NCBI RefSeq assembly: GCF_003626595.1
Contig: NZ_RBAK01000017.1
Location: 1 to 64,000 of the forward strand
Length of the DNA stretch: 64,000 bases
From: Micromonospora endolithica
GTDB taxonomy: Bacteria > Actinomycetota > Actinomycetes > Mycobacteriales > Micromonosporaceae
Direction: 5' to 3'
In this document: positions 1 to 7,907 of the stretch, piece by piece
Layout: every line of letters begins with the position of its first letter
Position numbering within the stretch: the stretch's first letter is position 1
The notes under the pieces: generated by a model
The model's database searches: none
What the model was told of the DNA's origin: nothing
Seen by the model: the letters and a program-made list of their open reading frames with translations, nothing else
Translations under genes and position numbers: made by a program

Positions 1-1
1 G

Positions 2-91
2 ATGGCCTTCGGATTCCACTCAGCAGACGCCCTCATCGCCCTGGCCATGCTCAGCCTCGGCGGCCACCGACCCCAACTCCCCGGAAGATGA
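2..91 (+). CDS. C-terminal tail of a transposase-like protein (cut by window edge)
   Basis: An open frame enters from the left edge and ends at a TGA, giving a tail that reads ...AFGFHSADALIALAMLSLGG and closes with LPGR. From memory this resembles the last residues of actinobacterial transposases (ISL3-like), but no catalytic residue lies in the window. The following 180 nt are less G+C-rich at first and hold no gene I can recognise. It could equally be the end of an unrelated protein; the family call is weak. Confidence 0.3.
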   Translation: MAFGFHSADALIALAMLSLGGHRPQLPGR

Positions 92-273
92 TCACCACCG
101 ACCCACGAATCAAGCAGAAGACCCATATTTATGTCCCTCAGAAATATCGCCTGGCGAAGTCATGCCCGCGGGCCGGCCCGGGCAGAGGCGACGAAGGCGG
201 CTGTCCCGAACCAGCACCACTCCCGAGGGATTGTCCGCCACCTCGACACAGCTCAGTTGGACCAGGGATGCCG

Positions 274-594
274 TCAGGCGCGCGGGGTGACCTGCTGGAC
301 GACCTCGAACTCCAGCAGGGTGGCGCCCGAGGCGACCGGGGGCCGTTGCTGCTCGCCGGGCGGGGACGCGTGCGCGGACCGGGCCGGACCCGCGGCCCAC
401 GCCTGGTACGCCTCCTCGTTCTCCCAGCGGGTGTACACGAAGTAGCGCCCGTCCCCGGCCACCGGGCGGAGCAGTTCGAAGCCGAGGAAACCGGGGGAGT
501 TCTCGACCGCGCCGGCCCGGGCGGCGAAGCGCTTCTCCAACTCCTCCCCGGCGCCGGGCGGGACCTCGATCGCGTTGATCTTCACGACTGCCAT
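274..594 (-). CDS. Antibiotic biosynthesis monooxygenase (ABM) domain protein
   Basis: A 106-residue single-domain protein of the dimeric alpha/beta-barrel ABM fold. The N-terminus MAVVKINAIEVPPGAGEELE and the middle segment with NSPGFLGFELLRP and YFVYTRWENEEAYQAW are the typical strand-helix-strand pattern of the family, which includes small cofactor-free oxygenases and IsdG/HmoB-like haem oxygenases. The tail past residue 75 is Ala/Gly/Pro-rich. The start is supported by a purine-rich GGGTGGGGG just upstream. It stands alone, and neither neighbour hints at its substrate, so the actual reaction is unknown. The fold assignment is good. Confidence 0.75.
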   Translation of the reverse strand: MAVVKINAIEVPPGAGEELEKRFAARAGAVENSPGFLGFELLRPVAGDGRYFVYTRWENEEAYQAWAAGPARSAHASPPGEQQRPPVASGATLLEFEVVQQVTPRA

Positions 595-759
595 GCCCCC
601 ACCCTAGTCAGCCCCGCGCGCCGTGGTCGGCAGCGCGGCGGGGAGCGGATGGCTTTTCGATCTAGCCTCCTAGGACAGCTTGCGGGTAGTGAGCGGTCGC
701 ACCCGGCCTACGGGGTTGGCACCGCCGGCCGATCTGCCCGCCGACAACCGGGCCGCGGG

Positions 760-1557
760 TCAGAACGACTCGACGGTGGGCACCAGGTCGGCGTCGACGA
801 CGATCGGGGCGTGGTCGGAGGGGCCCTTGCCCTTGCGGGCCTCCCGGTCCACGTACGCCGACCGGACCGTGCGGGCCAGTGGCGCCGAGGCGTACACGAG
901 GTCGATCCGCATGCCCTTGTTCTGGTGGAACATCCCGGCCCGGTAGTCCCAGTACGTGTACGGGTGCGGCCCCTTCATCGGCGTGGGCACCACGTCGGTC
1001 AGGCCGAGGTCGCGCAGCGCCGCGAGGGCGGCCCGTTCGGCCGGGGTGACGTGGGTGGAGTGCGTGAACAGCGCCGGGTCCCACACGTCGGCGTCGGTCG
1101 GCGCCACGTTGAAGTCACCGCACACCGCGAGCGGCAGGCCGCGGGTCAGCTCGGTGTCCAGGGCGTCGCGCAGGGCCGCGAACCAGGCCAGTTTGTACGC
1201 GTAGTGCGGGTCGTCGGGGGCGCGGCCGTTCGGCACGTACACCGACCAGACGCGTACGCCGCCGCAGGTCGCCGACAGGGCCCGGGCCTCCGGCTCGGGG
1301 AACCCGGGCTCGTCGGGGAACCCGACCGTGACGTCGGTCAGGCCGACCCGGGACAGGATCGCCACCCCGTTCCAGCGACCGTCGCTGTGACTCGCCACGG
1401 TGTAGCCCAGCGCGCCGACCTCGTCGGCCGGGAAGGCGCCGTCGGGGCACTTCGTCTCCTGAAGGCACACCACGTCCGGCTCGGTGCTGGCCAGCCAGTC
1501 GAGCAGTCGGGGCAGGCGGGCCTTCACCGAGTTGACGTTCCACGTCGCCAGGCGCAT
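760..1557 (-). CDS. xth: Exodeoxyribonuclease III
   Basis: A 265-residue AP endonuclease / 3'-5' exonuclease of the Xth (EEP) family acting in base-excision repair. It opens with MRLATWNVNSVKARLP, the canonical Xth start, so the internal ATG was chosen over an upstream in-frame one lying in the repeat. Family landmarks are the metal-binding Glu34 in CLQETKCP, the Asp148/Asn150 pair in CGDFNVAPTD, Asp219 in KGMRIDLVYAS and the closing GPSDHAPIVVD with Asp248-His249. Length is normal for bacterial Xth. It reads in the same direction as the PAC2 gene upstream but is separated from it by a hairpin-forming repeat, so it probably has its own promoter. Confidence 0.93.
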   Translation of the reverse strand: MRLATWNVNSVKARLPRLLDWLASTEPDVVCLQETKCPDGAFPADEVGALGYTVASHSDGRWNGVAILSRVGLTDVTVGFPDEPGFPEPEARALSATCGGVRVWSVYVPNGRAPDDPHYAYKLAWFAALRDALDTELTRGLPLAVCGDFNVAPTDADVWDPALFTHSTHVTPAERAALAALRDLGLTDVVPTPMKGPHPYTYWDYRAGMFHQNKGMRIDLVYASAPLARTVRSAYVDREARKGKGPSDHAPIVVDADLVPTVESF

Positions 1558-1588
1558 GTCACCAGCCTGCCCCATCGCGCCTTCGGGT

Positions 1589-1640
1589 GTTAAGAAGGGG
1601 CCCTTCCTCTGCACGAGGCGTTAAGAAGGTGCCCTTCCTT
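1589..1640 (-). repeat. 52-nt dispersed hairpin element, copy A
   Basis: Read on the minus strand this 52-nt element starts 5 nt after the stop codon of the PAC2 gene. It contains two arms built on the core AAGGAAGGGC...CCTT / AAGGGGCCCTT separated by a spacer containing TTAACGCCTCGTG. It matches copy B near 39.7 kb at 44 of 52 positions without gaps, in the same orientation and at the same 5-nt distance from the upstream stop. The arms can pair, so it probably acts as a terminator or 3'-end stabiliser. Confidence 0.75.
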
Positions 1641-1645
1641 CCCCC

Positions 1646-2560
1646 TCAGGGGGTGTCGTTGGGGCGGCTCTGCTCGGCGAGGAACCGTTCCAGTTCGGCG
1701 CCGAGTTCGTCGGCGGTGGGCAGTGGTCCGCTGTCCGGCGCGAGCAGGTTCTTGCCGCCCCGTCCCCGGGCGAACGCGTCGTACTGCTCCTCGAGGGCGC
1801 GCACCAGTGCGCCGGCGTCCTCGGTCTGGGCGACCTGCCGGTCGATCTCCACCCGGACGACCTCCGCCGCGGCCCGCAGCCCGTCGCCGGGCAGCAGCAG
1901 GCCGGTGCTGCGGGAGATCGAGCTGAGCAGCACCTCGGCGGCGGCGGGGAACTCGGTCTGGGCGACGTAGTGCGGCACGTGCGCGGCGAAGCCGAGGGCG
2001 TCGCGGCCCTGCTGGCCGAGGCGGTACTCCAGCAGGTGGCCGACGCTGCCGGGCACCTGGACCCGCTGCAACCACGGCTCGTAGCCGGCGATCAGCTCGG
2101 GGCGGGTGGCGTGCGCGGTGACCCCGGTGGGCCGGGTGTGCGGTACGGCCATCGGGATCGAGTTCAGGCCGACGGTGAGCCGGACGTCGAGCCGGGCGGA
2201 GAGCCCGGCGACGGCGGCCACGAACCGTTCCCACTGCAGGTCCGGCTCCGGGCCGGTGAGCAGCAGGAACGGGGTCTCGTCGTCGTCCTGGAGCAGGTGC
2301 AGCTCCAGGGCGGGCTCGTCGTACGCCTCCCAGTGGTCCTCGACGAACGTCATCACCGGCCGGCGGGACCGGTAGTCGAACATCTGGTCGAGGTCGAACC
2401 GGGCGACCGGGCGGGCGTCCAGCGAGCTGAGCAGCTGTTCCCGGGCCAGGCGGGTGGCGCTGCCGGCGTCGACGAAGCCGGTGAGGGCCTGGATCAGGAC
2501 CGGCTGACCGAGGTCGGGCAGTTCGTCGGTGAGCTCGTAGAGCTCGTGTGGGTCGAGCAC
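1646..2560 (-). CDS. PAC2 family protein
   Basis: A 304-residue PAC2-fold protein. The family is named for proteasome assembly chaperone 2, and actinobacterial members accompany proteasome-bearing genomes. Characteristic stretches are VLIQALTGFVDAGSATRLA near residues 20-38, FDYRSRRPVMTF, PFLLLTGPEPDLQW and GVTAHATRPELI. The C-terminal third carries an acidic helix rich in Glu, ending in an Ala/Pro-rich tail. The GTG start was chosen because an excellent GGGAGGT ribosome site sits 8 nt upstream; the longer frame upstream looks non-coding. The molecular function of bacterial members is not established, and nothing nearby encodes proteasome subunits. Confidence 0.82.
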   Translation of the reverse strand: MLDPHELYELTDELPDLGQPVLIQALTGFVDAGSATRLAREQLLSSLDARPVARFDLDQMFDYRSRRPVMTFVEDHWEAYDEPALELHLLQDDDETPFLLLTGPEPDLQWERFVAAVAGLSARLDVRLTVGLNSIPMAVPHTRPTGVTAHATRPELIAGYEPWLQRVQVPGSVGHLLEYRLGQQGRDALGFAAHVPHYVAQTEFPAAAEVLLSSISRSTGLLLPGDGLRAAAEVVRVEIDRQVAQTEDAGALVRALEEQYDAFARGRGGKNLLAPDSGPLPTADELGAELERFLAEQSRPNDTP

Positions 2561-2967
2561 CGGTGCGGACCTCCCTGGGAAGTGCCAACGGGTCGCCGAA
2601 TGTCGACGGCACCCGGTTCTCCGAACGTACCCACCATCCTCCTGCATTCCTTTCGAGGCGGATCCGGCGGTCCCGGCTCCGACCGGGTGGGCGGCGGCCG
2701 GGTGCCGGCGAACCGCCTAGCCGGACGGCCGTGGGTGGCTGGCCGAACGGTGGATCTGGTGGGTGGTGGTCGGGTGGGCGACGATTCCTCCCCGTCCGGC
2801 CACGGGATGGCCGGTCCGGGCCGGACCGGAGGTCTGCCCGGTTGGGGAGGTCCGTTCCCGGCTCGGCGTCACCGGGTGGGAACGTCCGCCCGTTCGGAGG
2901 GGATTCGTGAGGAATGCCACGAGATCACCATGAGTGATCGCGACGACCTCCTGCCTAGCCTCGGCAG
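2561..2967. other. 407-nt divergent intergenic region
   Basis: No gene was recognised here. The plus strand carries a short perfect hairpin, CCGGTCCG-GGC-CGGACCGG, at 2811-2829. The region is rich in G-runs (GGTGGGTGGTGG near 2758). It must hold the promoters of the PAC2 gene and, on the other side, of the lysozyme-like gene. I looked for a c-di-AMP (ydaO) riboswitch because such switches often precede wall hydrolases in actinobacteria, and did not find its conserved blocks. Confidence 0.4.
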
Positions 2968-3810
2968 ATGCGTTTTGACCGCCCCCTCGATGACCAGCTC
3001 ACCCACGGTGACGCCGCTGACCGTTCGGACGATACCCCGTCGTCCGGACGGCTGGCCACCCTCGGCGCGTACACCCGGAACCTGCTGCGCGGGCCCGGCC
3101 GGGCCCGGATCGCCCTGGCCACCGGCGTGGTCTGCTGCCTCGGCCTGACCGCGGTGGCGCAGACCCGTCCGGAGACCGCCGCCGACGCCGCCCCGGCCGA
3201 CCCGGTGGCCGCACCGGCGGAGCGGGTCGTGCCGGAGGCGGCCTCCCGCGCCCAGCGGGTCGCGCCGCAGCCGGCCGCCACGCCGTCCGCCACGCCGTCC
3301 GCCTCGGCCACCGCCGATCCGGACGTCAGCCCGAAGCCCAGGCGCAAGCCGAAGCCGGTCGACCCGGCCCCGGTGGCCGGCCTGGACCGGGCCCAGATGC
3401 GCAACGCCCAGGTGATCGTGCGGACCGGCCAGAAGATGGACATGCCGCGCCGCGCGCTGGTGATCGCCGTCGCCACCGCGATGCAGGAGAGCACCCTCTA
3501 CAACTACGCCAGTGGGGTGCTGCCGGAGTCGCAGCGGTACCCGCACCAGGCGATCGGCTGGGACCACGACTCGGTGGGGCTGTTCCAGCAGCGCCCGAGC
3601 AGCGGCTGGGGCGAGGTCGGGCAGCTGATGGATCCGGCGTTCGCGACCCGGCAGTTTCTCGCCGCCCTGGCCCAGGTGCCCGGCTGGCAGCAGATGCGGC
3701 TCACCGACGCGGCGCAGGCGGTGCAGATCTCGGCCTTCCCGGAGCACTACGCCCAGCACGAGGCGCGGGCCGCCGAGGTCGTCGCCGCGGTCGTGTCGGC
3801 CGCCCAGTAG
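2968..3810 (+). CDS. Membrane-anchored lysozyme/transglycosylase-like protein
   Basis: A 280-residue extracytoplasmic protein. Residues 1-45 are cytoplasmic, 46-64 form one membrane anchor, and 65-135 are an Ala/Pro/Thr-rich wall-spanning linker ending in a basic PKPRRKPKP run. The conserved domain follows to the C-terminus, with TAMQESTLYNYASG, DHDSVGLFQQRPSSGWG and VQISAFPEHYA. This Glu-containing, VGLFQQRPS-bearing domain belongs to a large actinobacterial family resembling lytic transglycosylases (Glu in MQEST would be the acid), often mis-named as heavy-metal transporters. I infer a peptidoglycan-hydrolase or scaffold role; catalysis is unproven. No strong ribosome site precedes the ATG, so translation may be leaderless. 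Confidence 0.7.
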   Translation: MRFDRPLDDQLTHGDAADRSDDTPSSGRLATLGAYTRNLLRGPGRARIALATGVVCCLGLTAVAQTRPETAADAAPADPVAAPAERVVPEAASRAQRVAPQPAATPSATPSASATADPDVSPKPRRKPKPVDPAPVAGLDRAQMRNAQVIVRTGQKMDMPRRALVIAVATAMQESTLYNYASGVLPESQRYPHQAIGWDHDSVGLFQQRPSSGWGEVGQLMDPAFATRQFLAALAQVPGWQQMRLTDAAQAVQISAFPEHYAQHEARAAEVVAAVVSAAQ

Positions 3811-3832
3811 GCTTCCTCCGACCACTGTGGAC

Positions 3833-3858
3833 GGTTGTGGATCGGGCGTCCTGGGTAC
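3833..3858 (+). promoter_or_regulatory. Candidate sigma-B/F-type promoter (GGTT-N16-GGGTAC)
   Basis: GGTT and GGGTAC are separated by 16 nt upstream of the 47-residue basic protein and the EcsC gene. It differs from the stronger set at 50-58 kb at one -35 base. A second GGGTAC lies about 22 nt further down without a matching -35. Confidence 0.4.
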
Positions 3859-3914
3859 AGATGTTGTCGCTGCCGGGTACACATGATGCAGGCAGCACCG
3901 ACAGGAGGACGAAA

Positions 3915-4058
3915 ATGTCACTGATGCAGCGGATCACCATGTTCCTGCGCTCGCCCAAGGGTCAGCAGCTGGTCGACCGAGGTCGCCGCGAGCTGGCCAA
4001 GCCCGCCAACCAGCAGAAGCTGCGCGGGCTGGCTGCCAAGATCCAGAAGCGCCGCTGA
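3915..4058 (+). CDS. Small basic protein (47 aa), unknown function
   Basis: I do not recognise this family. The 47-residue product MSLMQRITMFLRSPKGQQLV... is strongly basic and amphipathic, ending in KIQKRR, and might bind membranes or nucleic acid. The start is fixed by an AGGAGG ribosome site 7 nt upstream; a longer in-frame start exists but lies in the promoter region. It is followed 43 nt later by the EcsC gene in the same direction, so the two may be co-transcribed from the sigma-B/F-like promoter. Similar short ORFs are, as I recall, widespread in Micromonospora-like genomes. Confidence 0.7.
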   Translation: MSLMQRITMFLRSPKGQQLVDRGRRELAKPANQQKLRGLAAKIQKRR

Positions 4059-4101
4059 CCCGCCCGCCGTCCCACCCTCAGGTGACCCCCGGGAGATCTC
4101 T

Positions 4102-4854
4102 GTGACCGATTCCGCGCCCACCGACGGTCAGCCCGCGGTCCCGCCGCCGCGTCCGCCCTCGGTCGCGCCGACGTCGCCGTCGGACGCGCCCGAGGCGCCA
4201 CCGGCCGGGCTCTGGGACCGGATGCGGGAGGACCCGCAGTACGCCCCGGAGCACCTCGCCCTGGAAGCGGTGCGCCGGCTCGGGCCGGAGGCGGCGCAGT
4301 GGGCGGCCCGGGTCCGCGCCGAGCAGCCGGCGGCGTCCGCGGAGACCCTGGCGGACCAGGCGGTACGGAAGTTCGTCAACCGGGCCCGCCTCTCCGGGGC
4401 GGTGTCCGGCGCGGCGGGACTGCCCGGCGCGGTGATCGACGTCGGTGTGCTGGCCTGGACCCAGGCCCGGATGGTGCTGCACGTCGCCGCCGCCTTCGGG
4501 GTGGACCCGACGCACCCGGACCGGGCCACCGACCTGCTGGTGTTGCAGAAGGTGCACAAGGTGGCCGAGAGCGCGCGTCTCGCGCTCGGGGTGGCCGCCG
4601 GCCGGGAGCGGGCCGGCGCCCTCTTCGGCTCCGGCGGGCAGAGCCCGCTCGGCAAGGTGATGCTGCGCCTGGGCATCCGGCTGGCGCAGATGGCCGGTGT
4701 CCGGGCCGCGAAGCGGGTCTTCGCCAAGGTGGTGCCCGGTGCGGCGATCGTCCTCGGCACCTGGGCCAACTCGTCGGCGACCAAGGATCTGGCCGAGCGT
4801 TCCCGGGCGCTCTACCGCCAGCACGGCGGTGTCCCGGAGCAGCGGCGCCCCTGA
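4102..4854 (+). CDS. EcsC family protein
   Basis: A 250-residue protein with a Pro-rich disordered N-terminus (residues 1-35) followed by an EcsC-like domain. Recognisable pieces are KFVNRARLSGAVSGAAGLPG, the hydrophobic VIDVGVLAWTQARMVLHVAAAFG, LLVLQKVHKVAESARLALG and the C-terminal AKVVPGAAIVLGTWANSSAT. EcsC-domain proteins are named after the third gene of the Bacillus ecs locus and are thought to be membrane-associated; their activity is unknown. It probably sits in a two-gene unit with the preceding 47-residue basic protein and ends at a hairpin shared with the convergent esterase gene. Confidence 0.75.
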   Translation: MTDSAPTDGQPAVPPPRPPSVAPTSPSDAPEAPPAGLWDRMREDPQYAPEHLALEAVRRLGPEAAQWAARVRAEQPAASAETLADQAVRKFVNRARLSGAVSGAAGLPGAVIDVGVLAWTQARMVLHVAAAFGVDPTHPDRATDLLVLQKVHKVAESARLALGVAAGRERAGALFGSGGQSPLGKVMLRLGIRLAQMAGVRAAKRVFAKVVPGAAIVLGTWANSSATKDLAERSRALYRQHGGVPEQRRP

Positions 4855-4865
4855 CGCTCGGGCGA

Positions 4866-4889
4866 CGCCGGCCGCGCCGACGGCCGGCG
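4866..4889. terminator. Bidirectional hairpin
   Basis: A 9-bp perfect stem (CGCCGGCCG/CGGCCGGCG) with a 6-nt loop lies between the convergent EcsC and SGNH genes. There is no U tract, as is usual in high-G+C actinobacteria. Confidence 0.5.
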
Positions 4890-4927
4890 CCGCTGTCCGC
4901 CCGACGGCCGGTCGCGGGGCTGGCTGT

Positions 4928-5776
4928 TCAGCCGGAGATGCCCCAGGCGCGCCAGGCCACGGCGGCGAGCTTGTCCTGGCCGGCGGCATTGGGGTGGAAC
5001 CAGTCCAACTGGTTGATCAGCTCGGGCGTGAACCGCACCTTGTGCGCCGCGCCGCCGTCGTACCTGCAGCGGGACCCGTACGCGCGGCACGCCGCGGCGA
5101 GTTGGGCGTTGTACGCGGTGATCCGCTCCCGGACGGTGGCCCGACGTGCCCGGTCCAGCGGGTCGTCGGAGGTGGGGTTGGCCAGCAGGGCCGGGCAGAT
5201 GCCGCGCCGCCAGACGCGTACCGCCCGCTCGTTGGTGTGCCCGACCTCCCAGAGCCGGTGCAGGTCCGGGATGCTCACCACCAGCACCCGGGCCTTGGGC
5301 CGGCCGGTCCGCAGCACCCGCAGGCCCCGGTCGACGTCCTTGCGGAAGTCGGCCACCGGCGTCATCACCTCGACGCCGCCGCGGCAGACGTCGTTCGCGC
5401 CGATCAGCACGGTGGCCAGGTCGACGCGGTCGCGTACGGCGGCTTCGGCCTGGCCGGCCAGCGCGGACGCCCGGGCGCCGGGACGGGCGTGGTTGTGCGC
5501 CTTGCCGCGCAGCGCGGCGTTGTCGTCCAGCAACCGGCGGTAGACGCTGTCCACCCGGGACCCGTCCCCGGTGGACCAGGAGTTGCGCTGGCACGAGGTG
5601 AGCACGAGGCAGGAGCCGAAGCCGGTGCTGATCGAGTCGCCGAGGGCGGCGATGCCGCCGGCCGTGCCGGGTGCGGCCGACCGGGTCGGCCGGGGTGACG
5701 CCTCGCCACCCCGTTCGCAGGCGAGCGCGACCAGCGCCAGCAGGCAGGCGACGGCGGCGACCCAGCGTCGAGGCAT
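4928..5776 (-). CDS. SGNH/GDSL-family lipoprotein hydrolase
   Basis: A 282-residue secreted esterase-like protein. The N-terminus is a short basic stretch followed by a hydrophobic segment ending in a lipobox-like LVALAC with Cys20, suggesting lipid anchoring. Block I GDSIS with nucleophile Ser48, block III GANDVC, and block V DWFHPNAAGQDK (Asp-His pair) give the SGNH catalytic set. Several additional Cys residues may form disulfides. The substrate is unknown; members act on acyl or acetyl esters of lipids or polysaccharides. It is monocistronic and converges on the EcsC gene. Confidence 0.82.
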   Translation of the reverse strand: MPRRWVAAVACLLALVALACERGGEASPRPTRSAAPGTAGGIAALGDSISTGFGSCLVLTSCQRNSWSTGDGSRVDSVYRRLLDDNAALRGKAHNHARPGARASALAGQAEAAVRDRVDLATVLIGANDVCRGGVEVMTPVADFRKDVDRGLRVLRTGRPKARVLVVSIPDLHRLWEVGHTNERAVRVWRRGICPALLANPTSDDPLDRARRATVRERITAYNAQLAAACRAYGSRCRYDGGAAHKVRFTPELINQLDWFHPNAAGQDKLAAVAWRAWGISG

Positions 5777-5859
5777 GACTTCCCCCGTAGCGCAGCGGAG
5801 AGCGACAGCCCGGTAACTCTATGCGCGGGTCTCCGGTGGGGTGGGCTGCTGTCGGCTAT

Positions 5860-5877
5860 GCGGCAGAAGGCTGCCGC
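5860..5877. terminator. Short hairpin downstream of tetR-type gene
   Basis: Arms GCGGCAG/CTGCCGC with a 4-nt loop (AAGG) lie 18 nt beyond the TetR stop codon on the minus strand. It is small but well placed to end that transcript. Confidence 0.35.
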
Positions 5878-5894
5878 TGGTGAGGCTGTCCGTG

Positions 5895-6566
5895 CTAGGC
5901 CCGTCCGCTGCGGTGGGCGCTCCCCGTGGTGAAGGCGCCGACCAGGTCGGTGATTGCCCGCCGGGCGCGGGCGGCGTAGTCCGGGTCCGGGTCGGCGTAG
6001 CCCCGGTCCGGGTCGGCGTCGTCGGGGGCGCCGTCGTCCGGGTTCGGCGCGGCGGCGAGGGCGAGGTGGTGCAGGACGCCGACCGTGGCGAGCGCGAGCG
6101 AACCGGGTCGGGCGGTCGCGGCGAGCCGGCCCCGCCGCTGCTCGTCGGCCAGATAGGTCGTCACGGCGCGCTCGATCGCGTCGAGGCCGGCGGTCCGGTC
6201 GCCGAGCACCGCGTGCACGCGGCCGACCAGTTCCGGCCGTGCGGCGAGCAGCCGGGCCGTGGCCAGGGTTGTCGTCCGCGGTGTCGCCAGCAGGGTGTCG
6301 CAGACGTTGTCAACGACGCTGCCGGTGCCGGCCCGCGCGGCCAGGGCCGCCGCCCGGGCGGAGACCAGGAAGGCGCGGTCGGTGGCGTACGCGGTCAGGA
6401 AGTCGTCGAGGTCGGCGAAGTGCGCGTACAGCAGGCCGGTGGCGACCCCGGCCGCACCGGTCACCGCCCGACCGCTCAGCCGGGCCGGGCCGTGGCGGAC
6501 GATGACCTGCTCGGCGGCGGCGAAGAGCTGCTGGCGGACCTCCGGGATGGCGACACCTCTGGGCAT
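5895..6566 (-). CDS. TetR family transcriptional repressor
   Basis: A 223-residue TetR-type regulator. The N-terminal helix-turn-helix (about residues 7-55) contains RLSGRAVTGAAGVATGLLYAHFADLDDFLTA, with the family-typical LYAHF recognition-helix end. The remainder is an all-alpha ligand-binding domain, followed by an unusual Asp/Pro-rich insertion near residue 185 (DDADPDRGYADPDPDY). It is divergent from an FAD monooxygenase gene, and two matching palindromes lie in the gap, so it most likely represses itself and that gene until a ligand, possibly the monooxygenase substrate, binds. Confidence 0.88.
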   Translation of the reverse strand: MPRGVAIPEVRQQLFAAAEQVIVRHGPARLSGRAVTGAAGVATGLLYAHFADLDDFLTAYATDRAFLVSARAAALAARAGTGSVVDNVCDTLLATPRTTTLATARLLAARPELVGRVHAVLGDRTAGLDAIERAVTTYLADEQRRGRLAATARPGSLALATVGVLHHLALAAAPNPDDGAPDDADPDRGYADPDPDYAARARRAITDLVGAFTTGSAHRSGRA

Positions 6567-6605
6567 GCCGTCCAGCCTATGCGTGCCCCGGGCCTTGCGG
6601 CAGGA

Positions 6606-6648
6606 ATGAGCAACGGCTCATACTCGGCAGTATGAGCAAGCGCTCATA
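6606..6648. promoter_or_regulatory. Double TetR operator
   Basis: Two copies of ATGAGC-N4-GCTCAT are centred 26 bp apart (6606-6621 and 6631-6648, the second with one extra matching base on each side). They lie in the gap between the divergent tetR-type and FAD-monooxygenase genes. Copy number, symmetry and position are what a TetR dimer-pair site looks like. Confidence 0.8.
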
Positions 6649-6671
6649 CTGATCGAGGGGTGGGGACAGCG

Positions 6672-7847
6672 GTGCCGAAACAGGTCGGACGGGTCATCGT
6701 GGTGGGTGCCGGGATCGCCGGGCTGGCGACCGCGCTGCGGCTGCACCGGGCAGGCTGGGACGTGCGGGTGGTCGAGCGCGCCCCCGGTCGGCGCGGCGGC
6801 GGCTACCTGGTCAACCTGCTGGGCGTGGGCCACAGCGCCGCGCAGCGCCTCGGTGTGCTGCCCGCGCTGGCCGAGCGTGATCTCGGCATGTTCACCTCGA
6901 TCCTGGTCACCGCCGACGGGCGGGAGAAGCTGCGGATTCCCCCCGCGTTCGGGCAGGCGGCCCTCGGCGGGCGGGCGGTCACCGTGTTCCGGGGCGACCT
7001 GGAGTCGGTGCTGTACGAGGCGGTCCGGGACCGGGCGAATATCCGCTTCGGCACCACGCCGCGGTCGGTCACCCAGGATCCGGACGGCGTCGAGGTCGGG
7101 TACGACGACGGCACGACCGAGCGCGCCGATCTCCTGGTCGGTGCCGACGGGGTGCACTCCGGGGTCCGGGAGATCGTCTTCGGTCCCGAGGCGGACGTCC
7201 GGGTGGACCTGGGACATCTGGTCGCCGCGTTCCCGCTCGACCGGGTTCCCGACGGCGTCCCGGTGGGTGCCGGCACCACCTACATCGGCCCGGGGCGTAC
7301 CGCGGCGGTGATCAACCTGGGGCCCGGCCGGTCCTCGGCGTTCTTCACCTACCGCAGCCCGGACCCGGAGGCCGAGCGGGCGGCGGGAGCGGTGTCCGCA
7401 CTGACCGGGGCCTTCGGGGACCTGGGCGGAGGTGTGCCGGACGCGCTGAGCCAGCTCGCGGCGGATCCGCCGCGCGCCTACTTCGACGCGGTCAGCCAGG
7501 TGGTCACCGACCGGTGGAGTCGCGGCCGGGTGGTGCTGCTCGGCGACGCGGCCTGGTGCGTCTCGCTGTTCGCCGGCTACGGCGCGGCGCTGGCCGTCGC
7601 CGGAGCCGACCGGCTCGGCGACGCGCTGGACGAGCACGGCGGGGACGTGCCGGCAGCGCTGGCCCGCTGGGAGGCTTCCCTGCGCCCCGAGGTGCGCCGC
7701 AGGCAGGCGGCGGCCCGCCGCGGGATGAGCCAGTACGCCCCGGCGACCCGGGCGCACGTCTGGGTGCGGGACCTGAGCATCCGCGCCGTCCTCCTGCCGG
7801 GGATCCGTGGCCTGGTCCAGCACGCCGTCCGGCGGGCCAACCGCTGA
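6672..7847 (+). CDS. FAD-dependent monooxygenase/oxidoreductase (PHBH-like)
   Basis: A 391-residue flavoprotein of the aromatic-hydroxylase/UbiH group. The Rossmann FAD motif VIVVGAGIAGLATAL is at the N-terminus, DLLVGADGVHSGVRE forms the middle NAD(P)H/FAD motif, and GDAAWCVSLFAGYGAALAVAGA is the C-terminal FAD-ribityl motif. This pattern suggests hydroxylation or oxidation of an aromatic or polyketide-like substrate using NAD(P)H and O2. The GTG was chosen because GGGGTGGGGA lies at ribosome-site distance; another GTG 12 nt upstream is possible. Control by the divergent TetR protein is indicated by the double operator. Confidence 0.83.
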   Translation: MPKQVGRVIVVGAGIAGLATALRLHRAGWDVRVVERAPGRRGGGYLVNLLGVGHSAAQRLGVLPALAERDLGMFTSILVTADGREKLRIPPAFGQAALGGRAVTVFRGDLESVLYEAVRDRANIRFGTTPRSVTQDPDGVEVGYDDGTTERADLLVGADGVHSGVREIVFGPEADVRVDLGHLVAAFPLDRVPDGVPVGAGTTYIGPGRTAAVINLGPGRSSAFFTYRSPDPEAERAAGAVSALTGAFGDLGGGVPDALSQLAADPPRAYFDAVSQVVTDRWSRGRVVLLGDAAWCVSLFAGYGAALAVAGADRLGDALDEHGGDVPAALARWEASLRPEVRRRQAAARRGMSQYAPATRAHVWVRDLSIRAVLLPGIRGLVQHAVRRANR

Positions 7848-7871
7848 GGCGGTTCCCCGGCCGTGGGCATG

Positions 7872-7899
7872 CCGCCGGCTGCCGGCGTGCCGCCGGCGG
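7872..7899. terminator. Hairpin between convergent genes
   Basis: Arms CCGCCGGC/GCCGGCGG enclose a 12-nt loop that itself repeats GCCGGCG, so alternative foldings exist. It separates the monooxygenase from the convergent ABM-membrane protein. Confidence 0.35.
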
Positions 7900-7907
7900 T
7901 GCAGCCG

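Noticed and set aside
1..273. A complete insertion sequence at the left edge
   Set aside because: Only a 29-codon tail is visible, with no inverted repeat or target duplication, so no element can be delimited.
2561..2967. c-di-AMP (ydaO-type) riboswitch upstream of the lysozyme-like gene
   Set aside because: The gene class fits, but the conserved internal blocks of the aptamer could not be located by eye; a covariance-model search would decide.
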